A stretch of 64,000 nt of DNA from Endozoicomonas sp965196975 (GCF_965196975.1 NZ_OZ239981.1:4588001-4652000), one strand, 5' to 3'. Counted from the first letter of the stretch, positions 8,960 through 18,471 are shown. A program made the numbers and translations. Notes: generated from the sequence alone by a model not told the origin.

Positions 8960-9503
8960 GTGGATGGCCTCTCAAACCAAAAATCCAGCCATGAGGCCGG
9001 AAAACTTAACTGAATTCCAGTGTCTGCTTCGGGCAGATCTGCCCATGGTTACAGAGTCAAGAGACCTTCAAGACTCATCAGCAGCTACCCTCATACAAAG
9101 ATCGGGCTTTATACCAGAGTTGGACGCCTCTTGCAAATTCCCTGAAGGCTACGGATTATGCTTAGAACCCCGCAAAATCAGCAATCCCAAGGCATTTAAA
9201 CCATTTCTCGTCTATGTTGTCAGCAAAGCCAGACTGACATTTTTAATGTAACCAGACACTTTATTTAAAGGCTCTTTGTAAAGTGCTCTTTGCAAACAGA
9301 GCAAAGACGATTTTATACAGAGGTTTTGATCGGTGTCACCCAAAACTTGCCTCTGCGGAATAACCACTCACTTGAAGTCAAGGTTGTCTGCTGATGCGTA
9401 TGAGATTTGACAGTCACTACACAACAAGGCAAATCAAGGGGGAGCATATTGCAAAGCTCCTATGACGGTTTGCCTTCCTCACTCCGAATTACAGAGGAAC
9501 ATC
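8960..9503. other. 544-bp divergent intergenic region between rpmB and gdhB
   Basis: Region between two divergent genes that should hold the promoters for rpmBG (minus) and the glutamate dehydrogenase (plus). The only open frame on the plus strand (8952-9251) overlaps the rpmB start and has no recognisable content. A short imperfect inverted repeat (GCTCT / AGAGC around 9281-9304) is present, but I see no strong hairpin or operator. Confidence 0.4.
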
Positions 9504-12500
9504 ATGAACCGCTTTAAAGATTTTCGAGCCGTCATCGTTAATCAGGTTCAATCGCTTTTAGCAAAGCGCATGTCAGAAAAAGAATGCGAGCAAATACAAT
9601 CACTTGCAGATGCCTATTATTGTGGAGTTTCCCCAAAAGACCTTACCCAGATAAATACAGATGACTGCTATGGGTCGCTGCTCTGTCTATGGCAGTTCTT
9701 ACAAATAAGACAACCGAAACAAATCAAAATCCGGGCATACAACCCCGAGCCCGAAACCCATCACTGGCACTCCACTCACAGTATTATTGAAATAGTCGTT
9801 GATGATATGCCATTTCTGGTTTCATCCATATTAATGGAACTTGATCGTCAAAAGATAAAAGTTTACCGCTTGAATCATCCCACTTTATGCTCAGAAAGAG
9901 ATAACACCGGCCATCTAAACTCAATCAATACTCATCAATCCCCCCTTACTGAAGCCGTCATTCGAATTGAAATTGACCGACAGCCAGACCATCTGGAACT
10001 GGAGAAAGTAGCCTCAGGCATACGAAATATTGTTGATGATGTTCACAAGGTTGTCTCTGACTGGGAGGCAATGCAGGTCAGACTGAACGAGGCCATTCAA
10101 TGGTGCCAGAATCACCCATCACCATTACCAAGTATTGAACAGAAAGAAGCACTGGCTTTTTTACACTGGCTAAAAAAAGATAACTTTCTCTTTATTGGCT
10201 TTCGATACTACGAAATAATTCAAAGCTCGCATAAGCTAAAGTTGCGCACCAGCAGTAAAACCGGCTTGGGCACATTCAGAGAAGATAGCCACAGTAGCCC
10301 TGTCGAGCGAGACCTATCTCCATATATCGCTGCACAAATTCAAACGCCAGAGTTGCTGGTCATTACTAAGTCCACCAGCCGATCAACGGTTCACCGACCA
10401 GCTCACCTTGACTATATCGGGATAAAACAATTTGGTGATAATGGCGCAATAATTGGCGAATGGCGCTTTTTCGGTCTGTTTTCATCAACAGCCTACAACG
10501 TTCCTCTTGACGAGATTCCCCTAATAAGAAAAAAAGTGGCTAAACTTCTTAAAAACAGTGGCTGCCCAGCAAACAGTCATCGAGGAAATGCCCTTCGCCA
10601 TATCATTCATGACTACCCTAGAGACGAGCTTCTTCAGGCCAGTTACGAACAGCTTAAATCAGTAATTAATGGGATACTTGACTGTCATGAATTGAGACAG
10701 TTGAAGGTATTTCTCCGTCCTGACTCTTACGACCGTTTTATTACTGTCCTCGTCTATGTCTCCAGAGATAACTTCAACACTGAGCTTCGTCTGAAAATGC
10801 AGCAGATTCTGCTTAGTGAACTCAGCGGGAACAGTATCGACTTCAATGTTCAGCTATCCGAAAACCCTATGGCTCAACTTCAGTTTACCGTCCACTGTCA
10901 CCATGCTAATAAGCAACACATTGATGTTGAACGACTGGAAGCCTTGATTCATGAAGCAATGCTGAGCTGGTCAGACCATTTACAGCAGGCATTAAAAGAA
11001 GCGTTTGGTGAAGCTACTGGAAACCGAATGGCACAGTGTTACCTACTGGCCTTTCCCGCTGCATACCGCGAGGATGTCAGCCCACGTCAGGCAGTTGCTG
11101 ATATTCAGCGACTTGAGTCAATAAAAAACAGTAGCCAGATAAGCACCAGCCTATACCGCCCTGTCACCGATCACTACCGATGGCACTTCCGCGTTCTTGG
11201 AAAAGGGCCACTCCTTGCTCTATCGGATGTACTCCCAATCCTTGAAAAAATGGGTGTCAGAGTTCGTAGTGCAAGGCCATATTCCATTAGCCCATGTAAT
11301 CTGGAAAGAGCCTGGGTACTTGACTTCAGTATTGAGCCTGATAGCCATGAAAATGCTCTGTCAATTAACTCTAACTCCCAAGAGTCAAAAACAAACTGCT
11401 CTAACCTGGAAGATACTCACCTACGAGAACAATTTCATGAAGTATTCATTCGTACATGGAAAGGAGAAATGGAGAATGATGGGTTTAATGGGCTGGTCGT
11501 TTCTGCAGGCTTAAACTGGGAGCAAGTAGTACTTGTCAGAGCCTTATCAAGATATCTTCTCCAGCTTCAAGTGCCTTTCAGCCAGAGCTATATGCAGAAG
11601 GTGCTTAACAGCAACCCTTCTGTGGTTCGTGAAATTGTAAACCTGTTCAGCGTTCGTTTTTATCCAGATTTTCGAGGGGATCGCCATGAAATTGCCAGTG
11701 CGTGCTCTGAAAGAATTTACCGGTTGCTGGACAATGTAGCCAACCTTGACGAAGATCGGATTCTTCGTCACTTTCTCAGCGTGGTTGAAGCCATGTTGAG
11801 AACTAATGCTTATCAGAAAGAAAGCAATGGTGAGCCAAAAAGCTACCTGTCATTCAAATTAGAACCAGACAAAATTCCAACATCTCCACAGCCCAGGCCT
11901 ATGTTTGAGATATTCGTCTACTCCCCCAGGTTTGAAGGTGTACATATGCGGGGTGGGCGAATTGCCAGGGGAGGGCTGAGATGGTCTGACAGAATGGAAG
12001 ATTTTCGTACAGAAATCCTTGGGCTAGTCAAAGCTCAAATGATCAAGAACGCAGTTATTGTCCCCCATGGTGCAAAAGGTGGCTTTGTTGCAAAGCATCT
12101 CCCATTAAATGGCTCAAGAGAAGAAATACAAAAAGAGGGAATTTCATGCTATCGCTTGTTTATTTCTGGACTTCTGGATCTTACTGACAACCTTCAAGGG
12201 GGAAATATAATCCCTCCTGAAGACGTCGTACGCTACGATGATAATGACCCTTATCTTGTAGTCGCTGCAGATAAGGGCACTGCAAGCTTCTCAGATATTG
12301 CGAATGATGTATCAATGATCTATGGCTTCTGGCTGCGAGATGCTTTCGCCTCCGGTGGCAGCCAGGGCTACGACCATAAAAAAATGGGTATAACCGCCAG
12401 AGGGGCCTGGGAATCCGTCAAAAGAATCTTTAAGGAACGCGAAATTGATAGTCAAACTCAGGATTTTACCGTCATCGGTATCGGAGACATGTCCGGTGAT

Positions 12501-14357
12501 GTATTTGGTAATGGAATGCTGCTTTCCAGCCATATTCAACTGATTGCTGCGTTTAATCATCAACACATCTTCATTGATCCAACCCCAGATATATCGGTCA
12601 GCTTCGATGAACGGCAGCGTCTGTTCAATTTACCCCGGTCATCCTGGGATGATTACGATAGAGACAAAATATCAAAAGGTGGTGGTGTATTCAGTCGTCA
12701 GTTGAAAAATATTCATTTAAGTAAACAGGCCAGATCAGTCCTGGCTACGGATAAGTCCATGATGCCCCCTGCAGAGCTTATTCAAACCATTCTCAAAGCA
12801 CCTGCAGATTTATTATGGAATGGAGGAATAGGTACTTATGTAAAAGCCAGTTGCGAAAGTAATGCAGATGTGGGAGATCGTTCAAACGATAGTGTGCGGA
12901 TAAATGCCTCTGAGTTGAATACGTGTGCAGTTGGCGAGGGAGGGAATCTTGGCTTAACTCAACTGGCCAGAATTGAGTTCTCAAAACGGGGGGGGCTGAT
13001 CAATACGGATGCCATTGATAACTCAGGAGGCGTTGATAGCTCAGACCATGAAGTAAACATAAAGATACTTCTGAACCAGATGGTTGATGACGGTGATATC
13101 ACAATTAAACAACGCAATGTCTTATTGGTCAGTATGACTGACGAGATTGCAAAGCTGGTCCTTAGGCATAACTTTCTTCAGAGTCAGAGGTTAAGCCTCA
13201 GTCTCCAACAAAGTGTTATATTGTTTAATGATCACCGCTTTTTGATCAGGAAGCTTGAACAGAAAGGACGGCTCAATCGAACCTTGGACTGTCTACCATC
13301 AGATACTGAGCTCAAAGCGAGAGCAAAGAATGGTGAAGGACTTACCCGGCCAGAAATAGCCATTCTTTTATCTCACACAAAGCTGGATCTGTTCGAATCT
13401 CTCGTTACGGCCAAAGTCGATGATGATCCTATTCTTGTTGCAAAGTTACTCGATTACTTCCCATCACAGTTGCGTACTCAGTTTCCTGATCAAATCAGGA
13501 GCCACCCATTAAAAACCGAAATACTGGCCACCCATCTCAGCAATGAAGTTGGCAATAGGATGGGAGCCACCTTTATTGAATATATTCAACAGGAAACCAG
13601 AAATTCGGAGCTTAACTGCGTCCGGGCATTTATGGCTATAAAAGAGATTTTTTCAATCTCATCCATCTGGGATCAATTTGAAAGACTGGGTTTTGGTGTA
13701 AAAGATGATATCCAGAGAGTGGAATTATTCCGGATACAACAACATGTCGAAAAAGCGTGTATCTGGCTATTGAGAAATCATGCCAACGACATGAATATAG
13801 AGTCCCTTATCAGTAGCTATAAACCAGGGGTCAATGCAGTCAGTGGACAACTGGCGGAGCTACTGGGAGAAGAAGACTGTGAATGGCTAGGAGGTAGAGT
13901 AACTTGGCTTCAGGAAGCTAATTTACCCCCCGCACTGGCAGAAACCTGTGCAGGTCTTCGATACCTTTATTATGTACTTTTCATGGTGGGAGTGGCTGAT
14001 GAGTATAAACTTACCGTTACTGATGTGGCTTTTATCTTTTTTGCCCTTGAAGATTACCTTTGCCTCCCATGGTTAAGAGAGCGAATTAGACAACTACCAG
14101 TTAATGATCTCTGGCAACGCAAGGCTCAATCATCTCTCAAAGATCAATTAGATCGTACACTCAATGACAACTGCATAAATGTTCTACACCATTCCGACGG
14201 TAAGCCAGAAGAAAAGCTCAAACAATGGCTGGAAAAAAATGCCGAACCAATAGATTGCTGGAGAGCTACTGTTCGCGAAATACAGTCCGCAAGGGAACAA
14301 AACCTTGCCATGCTGTCAGTGGCTATCCAGGAATTATCTTTAATCTCAGCAAACTGA
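9504..14357 (+). CDS. gdhB: NAD-specific glutamate dehydrogenase, large (180-kDa) type
   Basis: Catabolic NAD-dependent glutamate dehydrogenase converting glutamate to 2-oxoglutarate and ammonium. It belongs to the giant class known from Streptomyces, Pseudomonas and Caulobacter. With this start it has 1617 residues, matching P. aeruginosa GdhB. About 700 N-terminal residues form the long regulatory region with ACT-like parts. The catalytic core follows, with GGLRWSDRMEDFRTEILGL and the substrate-lysine segment HGAKGGFVAKH near residue 855, then a nucleotide-binding region with GIGDMSGDVFGNGML. A further 500-residue helical C-terminal region completes it. I prefer the ATG at 9504, which has AGAGGAA eight bases upstream; an in-frame ATG at 9462 has no good ribosome binding site. 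The gene is monocistronic and ends at a strong hairpin 30 bases later. Confidence 0.95.
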   Translation: MNRFKDFRAVIVNQVQSLLAKRMSEKECEQIQSLADAYYCGVSPKDLTQINTDDCYGSLLCLWQFLQIRQPKQIKIRAYNPEPETHHWHSTHSIIEIVVDDMPFLVSSILMELDRQKIKVYRLNHPTLCSERDNTGHLNSINTHQSPLTEAVIRIEIDRQPDHLELEKVASGIRNIVDDVHKVVSDWEAMQVRLNEAIQWCQNHPSPLPSIEQKEALAFLHWLKKDNFLFIGFRYYEIIQSSHKLKLRTSSKTGLGTFREDSHSSPVERDLSPYIAAQIQTPELLVITKSTSRSTVHRPAHLDYIGIKQFGDNGAIIGEWRFFGLFSSTAYNVPLDEIPLIRKKVAKLLKNSGCPANSHRGNALRHIIHDYPRDELLQASYEQLKSVINGILDCHELRQLKVFLRPDSYDRFITVLVYVSRDNFNTELRLKMQQILLSELSGNSIDFNVQLSENPMAQLQFTVHCHHANKQHIDVERLEALIHEAMLSWSDHLQQALKEAFGEATGNRMAQCYLLAFPAAYREDVSPRQAVADIQRLESIKNSSQISTSLYRPVTDHYRWHFRVLGKGPLLALSDVLPILEKMGVRVRSARPYSISPCNLERAWVLDFSIEPDSHENALSINSNSQESKTNCSNLEDTHLREQFHEVFIRTWKGEMENDGFNGLVVSAGLNWEQVVLVRALSRYLLQLQVPFSQSYMQKVLNSNPSVVREIVNLFSVRFYPDFRGDRHEIASACSERIYRLLDNVANLDEDRILRHFLSVVEAMLRTNAYQKESNGEPKSYLSFKLEPDKIPTSPQPRPMFEIFVYSPRFEGVHMRGGRIARGGLRWSDRMEDFRTEILGLVKAQMIKNAVIVPHGAKGGFVAKHLPLNGSREEIQKEGISCYRLFISGLLDLTDNLQGGNIIPPEDVVRYDDNDPYLVVAADKGTASFSDIANDVSMIYGFWLRDAFASGGSQGYDHKKMGITARGAWESVKRIFKEREIDSQTQDFTVIGIGDMSGDVFGNGMLLSSHIQLIAAFNHQHIFIDPTPDISVSFDERQRLFNLPRSSWDDYDRDKISKGGGVFSRQLKNIHLSKQARSVLATDKSMMPPAELIQTILKAPADLLWNGGIGTYVKASCESNADVGDRSNDSVRINASELNTCAVGEGGNLGLTQLARIEFSKRGGLINTDAIDNSGGVDSSDHEVNIKILLNQMVDDGDITIKQRNVLLVSMTDEIAKLVLRHNFLQSQRLSLSLQQSVILFNDHRFLIRKLEQKGRLNRTLDCLPSDTELKARAKNGEGLTRPEIAILLSHTKLDLFESLVTAKVDDDPILVAKLLDYFPSQLRTQFPDQIRSHPLKTEILATHLSNEVGNRMGATFIEYIQQETRNSELNCVRAFMAIKEIFSISSIWDQFERLGFGVKDDIQRVELFRIQQHVEKACIWLLRNHANDMNIESLISSYKPGVNAVSGQLAELLGEEDCEWLGGRVTWLQEANLPPALAETCAGLRYLYYVLFMVGVADEYKLTVTDVAFIFFALEDYLCLPWLRERIRQLPVNDLWQRKAQSSLKDQLDRTLNDNCINVLHHSDGKPEEKLKQWLEKNAEPIDCWRATVREIQSAREQNLAMLSVAIQELSLISAN

Positions 14358-14382
14358 ACGACCCTTGAGACAAAAACAGACC

Positions 14383-14415
14383 AAAAAAAACGGTCATCAG
14401 GGGAGGATGACCGTT
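14383..14415 (-). terminator. Strong intrinsic terminator with CUCCCCU loop (minus strand; may serve gdhB as well)
   Basis: A perfect 10-bp stem (AACGGTCATC / GATGACCGTT) encloses a 7-base loop. Read on the minus strand the loop is CTCCCCT and eight T residues follow, a textbook intrinsic terminator. Read on the plus strand the hairpin comes about 30 bases after gdhB but lacks a clean T-run. The minus-strand polarity means something is transcribed leftward through this gene-free region, beyond the sRNA units described next. Confidence 0.8.
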
Positions 14416-14583
14416 CCATTCTATCTTTATTGCTACGTCAGCATCTGCAAAGTACACATCAAAGACAACATGGTGATTTCGATAACCTAAAAACCATGGC
14501 TTTACATTAAGCACCTATCACCATGAAGTTACTATCGGCAGGTAAAGCTCATTCGTTAGGTTCTGTTGTATAAAAAACCGAGC

Positions 14584-14728
14584 AAAAAAAAACCAGTATC
14601 CGGGGGAAGAATACTGGCTATATAGCTTAGGCTACAGGGGAGCAGCCTACAACTTAACTTTCTGTCAACACAAAACACACAGTGAGCAATAAGAATTAGT
14701 ACCAAACTGCTGTCTTTTTCCTATCATC
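14584..14728 (-). ncRNA. Candidate sigma-E-dependent small RNA A (distal of two siblings)
   Basis: Predicted transcript of about 145 nucleotides on the minus strand. It is bounded upstream by a sigma-E-like promoter (14735-14762) and downstream by an intrinsic terminator with a 9-bp stem (14593-14601 with 14609-14617), loop TTCCCCC and nine T residues. Just before the terminator, a second hairpin (14628-14649) exposes TCCCCT. C-rich loops of this kind can pair with Shine-Dalgarno sequences. A 27-base internal block (14663-14689) is 21/27 identical to the same position in sibling B. No open frame of note is present. It lies downstream of polA in the same orientation, the location of Spot 42 in enterics and of the AlgU-dependent ErsA in Pseudomonas. 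The exact 5' end is inferred from promoter spacing. Evidence is structural and positional only. Confidence 0.72.
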
Positions 14729-14734
14729 ATATAC

Positions 14735-14762
14735 TGAGACAAGCAAAATTCCAAAAAGTTCC
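14735..14762 (-). promoter_or_regulatory. Sigma-E-like promoter of sRNA A
   Basis: On the minus strand, GGAACTT (14756-14762) is a perfect match to the RpoE/AlgU -35 element. TCTCA (14735-14739) matches the loose TCNNA-type -10. The spacer is 16 bases, within the normal 15-17. An A/T-tract region just upstream (14763-14795) could act as an UP element. The same arrangement recurs before sRNA B. Confidence 0.7.
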
Positions 14763-14935
14763 CAAAAAAATAAAAAAAATTGAATAAAAATAGTTAACCA
14801 AATGGATCGGAGATTTCTGGTTACCTGAGCAAGCTCTATTCAGACAATACGAAAGGGGTAAAGCTTTAGCTGTGTCGCAGGAAAGTTAACGAGACCCTCT
14901 GAACAAGGATTCAGAAATACAGGATGCCATATGGT

Positions 14936-14954
14936 TGGCTACTTTAAGTAGCCA
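14936..14954. repeat. Perfect short palindrome
   Basis: TGGCTACTT and AAGTAGCCA are separated by a single T, just beyond the terminator of sRNA B. There is no T-run next to it. It may be a backup 3' structure for sRNA B or a protein site; its function is unknown. Confidence 0.5.
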
Positions 14955-14959
14955 GATAA

Positions 14960-15077
14960 AGAAAAAGCCAGAATCCTGATCGAGGATACTGGCTTTGAAC
15001 GATAAATGCGGGGAAACATTGTACCGCTTTCAATATTGCTAACACTTAACACACAAGGAGCAACTCAATTGAGTCTC
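14960..15077 (-). ncRNA. Candidate sigma-E-dependent small RNA B (polA-proximal sibling)
   Basis: Predicted transcript of about 118 nucleotides on the minus strand, starting some 95 bases after the polA stop. It has its own sigma-E-like promoter (15084-15112). Its intrinsic terminator is a stem of 8 plus 4 base pairs around one mismatch (14964-14976 with 14984-14996), followed by TTTTTCTTTAT. A small hairpin before it (15005-15020) exposes TTCCCC. The internal block 15037-15063 matches 21/27 positions of sibling A (shared core TTGCTC, TGTGTGTT, GTGTT) and is largely unpaired, so it is the best candidate for a shared targeting region. The 5' end is inferred from the promoter. Relationship to Pseudomonas ErsA is suggested by locus, sigma factor and C-rich loops, not by sequence identity I could test. 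Confidence 0.72.
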
Positions 15078-15083
15078 ACTATA

Positions 15084-15112
15084 TGAGACAAGCAATATGG
15101 CAACAAAGTTCC
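15084..15112 (-). promoter_or_regulatory. Sigma-E-like promoter of sRNA B
   Basis: Minus-strand GGAACTT (15106-15112) is followed after 17 bases by TCTCA (15084-15088). The block is conserved with the promoter of sRNA A, including part of the spacer (TTGCTTG), whereas sequence further upstream differs. An overlapping palindrome GTCTCA/TGAGAC around the -10 could also bind a regulator. Confidence 0.7.
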
Positions 15113-15171
15113 ACAACTTACAAAAAACTTACAAACTAAATAACCAAGTACTTCTTAAGACATAAAAATAC

Positions 15172-17925
15172 TCAGTGGGCCTCATCCCAGTTATCTCCAA
15201 TACCCGCTTCGACCAGCAGTGGAACACTGAGTTCTGCAGCACCAGCCATCTGCACTTTTAGACCCTCTACAATGGCGTCAACGCTCTCGTCAGCAACTTC
15301 AAGCACCAGTTCATCGTGAACCTGCATAATGACACGAGCATTAAGCCCCGACATCTTCAGCCAGTTATCAACCCTGATCATTGCCTTTTTGATAATATCT
15401 GCTGCAGTACCCTGCATCGGCGCATTGATCGCTGTACGTTCAGCCCCCTGACGCCGCATACCATTTCGAGCATTGATTTCTGGCAGATACAGACGGCGAC
15501 CAAAGATGGTCTCTACATATCCCTTTTCCCGCGCGAAGCTTTTGGTCTCTTCCATGTACCTTAAAACGCCCGGATACCGTTCAAAGTACAGGTCGATGTA
15601 TTCCTGTGCCGACTTTCTGGATACACCCAGCTGTTTAGCCAGCCCAAACGATGACATTCCGTAGATCAGACCAAAGTTAATCGCTTTAGCGCTTCGTCGC
15701 TGATCGCCCGTTACATCATCAAGCGCCACTCCAAAAACCTCGGCAGCAGTTGCCTTATGGATATCAAGACCATTGGCAAAAGCATCCAGCAAACCTTTAT
15801 CTCCAGAGAGGTGTGCCATTATTCTCAGCTCAATCTGGGAGTAATCTGCAGCCACCAACTTGTAACCTTCCGGAGCAATAAACGCCTGCCGCACCCGACG
15901 ACCTTCCGGCGTTCGAATAGGAATATTCTGAAGATTAGGGTCCGAGGAAGACAGTCGCCCAGTAGCCGTGACTGCCTGGTGATAAGAGGTATGAATACGG
16001 CCTGTTGCCGCATTAATCATCTGCGGGAGTTTCTCGGTATAGGTGGACTTGAGCTTGCTTAAGCCTCGATGCTCAAGAATCAGCTTGGGAAGTTCATAGT
16101 CCAGCGCCAGTTCCTGCAGCACCTCTTCTGCGGTTGATGGCTGCCCCTTAGGCGTCTTCTTAATTACGGGAAGCTGCAGTTTATCAAAGAGCAGTTCCTG
16201 CAATTGCTTGGGTGACGACAGATTAAATTCCTGTCCCGCCTCATCATGGGCTGATTTCTCCAGTTCCTTGAGGCGTTGACCAATCTCCAGACTCTGCTGC
16301 TTAAGTAACACACCATCAACCAGGGCACCATGACGCTCAATACGTGAAAGAATATCCACCAGCGGCATTTCTATATCCTGGAAAACGCTTGATAGGGTGG
16401 CTTCTGACTTCAGTTGCTCCCAGATGGCATGATGAAGGCGTAAAGTAATATCCGCATCTTCTGCCGCATAGGGACCCGCTTTCTCAAGCTCTATCTGATT
16501 AAACGTTAGTTGTTTAGTACCTTTACCAGCAATTTCTTCATACTTGATGGTTTTATAGCCTAGGTAATGCTCTGCCAGGGCATCCATATTGTGACGGGTG
16601 GCGATTGAGTTCAAACAATAGGACTCAAGCATGGTATCAAAGGCAATACCCTTTATTTGGATGTCATATCGAGCCAACACGCTTTCGTCGTACTTGAAGT
16701 TCTGACCTACTTTCTGTTTCGTCGGGTCTTCCAGCAAAGGCTTCAATTTTTCCAGCACCCATCTTCTATCCAGTTGGGCTGGAGCCCCCAGGTAATCATG
16801 CGCAACGGGCACATAAGCCGCCTTGCCGGGCTCAGTGGCAAATGAAACGCCCACAAGTTCAGCCACCATGTAATCCAGGCTGGTCGTTTCTGTATCAAAC
16901 GCAAACAGCTCTGCAGATTCGAGCTGTGCTATCCAGTCAAGAAACTCTGCCTCCTCAGTGACTACCAAATACTCACCGATAGCTCCTGATGCTTTTTCGT
17001 CAGATCCATTATTCTCCAGCGCTGAACCAGAACCTTCTTTTTCCAGGTCCGCTATCAATGTTCTGAATTCGTACTCTTTAAACAGCGCTAACAGCTGTTC
17101 TTTATCAAGGGGCTGCATTTCCAGGTTATCAATAGAAACCGGCAGCGCTACATCGGTCTTGATGGTTGCCAACTCTCGGGATAAAAGAACGATATCCTTA
17201 TGCTCAGTAAACTTCTCAGCAAAGTTCTTACTCCCCCGAAACCCAAGTGCGGCAACCTCATCCAGACGCTCCGCAATCTCATCGATACTGCCGATGCCAT
17301 TCAGCAAAGCCAATGCTGTTTTCTGACCAACACCAGGCATACCCGGAATGTTATCGCTGCTGTCTCCCATCAATGCCAGGTAGTCGATAATCAAGCTGGC
17401 AGGAATACCAAACTTACTCTCAACACCACCTTGATCGGTATACGCATCATTCATGGTGTCAATCAGAGACACATGCTCAGTAACCAGCTGAGCGATATCT
17501 TTATCACCAGTTGAAATGATGGTATCGATCTTTTTCTCGGTTGCCTGCCTGGCCAGGGTACCAATCACATCATCCGCCTCAACGCCTTCAATCATTAACA
17601 GAGGCAGGCCAAGAGCACGGACAATTTGATGTATTGGTTCTATTTGCGAGCGCAGGTCATCCGGCATGGGCTTACGGGTTGCTTTGTACTCACTGTACAT
17701 TTCATGACGGAAGTTTTTTCCCTTGGCGTCAAAAATGACCGCAACATGGCTATCCTGATACTGACGCATCAGGCTGCGCAGCATATTCGTCATGACCCGG
17801 ATAGCCCCCGTTGGGCGACCATCAGCAGTTCGCAGGTTGGCACGCTCAGAAGCATGAAAAGCGCGATAGAGGTAAGATGAGCCATCAACGAGTATGAGTG
17901 GAGGCGTACTGACTTGTTCTGACAT
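15172..17925 (-). CDS. polA: DNA polymerase I
   Basis: Repair and Okazaki-fragment polymerase, 917 residues (E. coli 928), complete in three domains. The 5'-3' exonuclease occupies about 1-300: LILVDGSSYLYRAFHA at the start, the acidic VEADDVIGTLA, and GDSSDNIPGMPGVG. The 3'-5' exonuclease spans about 320-510 with its metal-binding FDTETTSLD intact, so proofreading should be active. The polymerase domain follows with motif A (DYSQIELR), the O-helix RRSAKAINFGLIYG and motif C (VHDELVLEV). The neighbours DUF2782 and thrB diverge from it, as in Pseudomonas. Downstream on the same strand lie the two candidate sRNAs. Confidence 0.98.
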   Translation of the reverse strand: MSEQVSTPPLILVDGSSYLYRAFHASERANLRTADGRPTGAIRVMTNMLRSLMRQYQDSHVAVIFDAKGKNFRHEMYSEYKATRKPMPDDLRSQIEPIHQIVRALGLPLLMIEGVEADDVIGTLARQATEKKIDTIISTGDKDIAQLVTEHVSLIDTMNDAYTDQGGVESKFGIPASLIIDYLALMGDSSDNIPGMPGVGQKTALALLNGIGSIDEIAERLDEVAALGFRGSKNFAEKFTEHKDIVLLSRELATIKTDVALPVSIDNLEMQPLDKEQLLALFKEYEFRTLIADLEKEGSGSALENNGSDEKASGAIGEYLVVTEEAEFLDWIAQLESAELFAFDTETTSLDYMVAELVGVSFATEPGKAAYVPVAHDYLGAPAQLDRRWVLEKLKPLLEDPTKQKVGQNFKYDESVLARYDIQIKGIAFDTMLESYCLNSIATRHNMDALAEHYLGYKTIKYEEIAGKGTKQLTFNQIELEKAGPYAAEDADITLRLHHAIWEQLKSEATLSSVFQDIEMPLVDILSRIERHGALVDGVLLKQQSLEIGQRLKELEKSAHDEAGQEFNLSSPKQLQELLFDKLQLPVIKKTPKGQPSTAEEVLQELALDYELPKLILEHRGLSKLKSTYTEKLPQMINAATGRIHTSYHQAVTATGRLSSSDPNLQNIPIRTPEGRRVRQAFIAPEGYKLVAADYSQIELRIMAHLSGDKGLLDAFANGLDIHKATAAEVFGVALDDVTGDQRRSAKAINFGLIYGMSSFGLAKQLGVSRKSAQEYIDLYFERYPGVLRYMEETKSFAREKGYVETIFGRRLYLPEINARNGMRRQGAERTAINAPMQGTAADIIKKAMIRVDNWLKMSGLNARVIMQVHDELVLEVADESVDAIVEGLKVQMAGAAELSVPLLVEAGIGDNWDEAH

Positions 17926-18018
17926 GGATTACGGACTCACTTACGATTCTGGGTAACTGGGTATAGAATGCTTCCAAGCAGTTTAATGGTTTCCACCGCA
18001 ATTATCATGAGGCTCCTG

Positions 18019-18426
18019 ATGAAACCCTCCATAAAAAGAGCGCAGTTGGGTCTGGCTTTCTTTCCCTTGTTTCTTTTTGGCTGTGCTACTCACAGTCCGG
18101 AAGGTTCTGATCAATCGACGACCAGTGCGGACGTGCCCAACAACCAGAAAGCCGTTGTATTTACCGATGAAGCGATTAAGAAAATCCCAAAACACCTGCG
18201 CCCTGAAGAGCTGGAGAACAGGGATGATACATCGGTAGTGATTCGTACCGGCGATTCCAGAACGTATAAAGAGTACCGGGTTGGCGGTCAGCTTTATGCG
18301 ATTCAGGTTATTCCTGAAACAGGTAAACCCTACTACCTGATCGCCTCAGATAATGAAGGAAACCCCATTGACCCAACAAAACGGACCCTGTTAGTGCCTT
18401 CATGGACCATCTTTGAGTGGCACTGA
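18019..18426 (+). CDS. DUF2782 family lipoprotein
   Basis: Small conserved protein found between polA and thrB in Pseudomonas and relatives; its function is not known. With the ATG at 18019 the product has 135 residues. A hydrophobic stretch ends in the lipobox LFGC, followed by a Ser/Thr-rich linker, so it should be a lipid-anchored periplasmic or membrane protein. The C-terminal half (TGDSRTYKEYRVGGQLYAIQVIPETG, given here in two parts: TGDSRTYKEYRV and GGQLYAIQVIPETG) carries the DUF2782 pattern of strands. The frame also opens at 17968, but the GAGG six bases before 18019 and the clean signal peptide favour the shorter form. Confidence 0.82.
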   Translation: MKPSIKRAQLGLAFFPLFLFGCATHSPEGSDQSTTSADVPNNQKAVVFTDEAIKKIPKHLRPEELENRDDTSVVIRTGDSRTYKEYRVGGQLYAIQVIPETGKPYYLIASDNEGNPIDPTKRTLLVPSWTIFEWH

Positions 18427-18471
18427 ATACATAACGAACCATAGATCTAACTATCCAAGAACAGGGACTTC

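Noticed and set aside
8952..9251. 99-codon plus-strand frame after rpmB
   Set aside because: Overlaps the rpmB start antisense and shows no protein-like content.
9462..9503. Upstream ATG for the glutamate dehydrogenase
   Set aside because: No ribosome binding site; the ATG at 9504 has AGAGGAA at good spacing and gives the family's usual length.
14323..14514. 63-codon minus-strand frame over the gdhB end
   Set aside because: Runs straight through the strong terminator hairpin at 14389-14415 and has no family resemblance.
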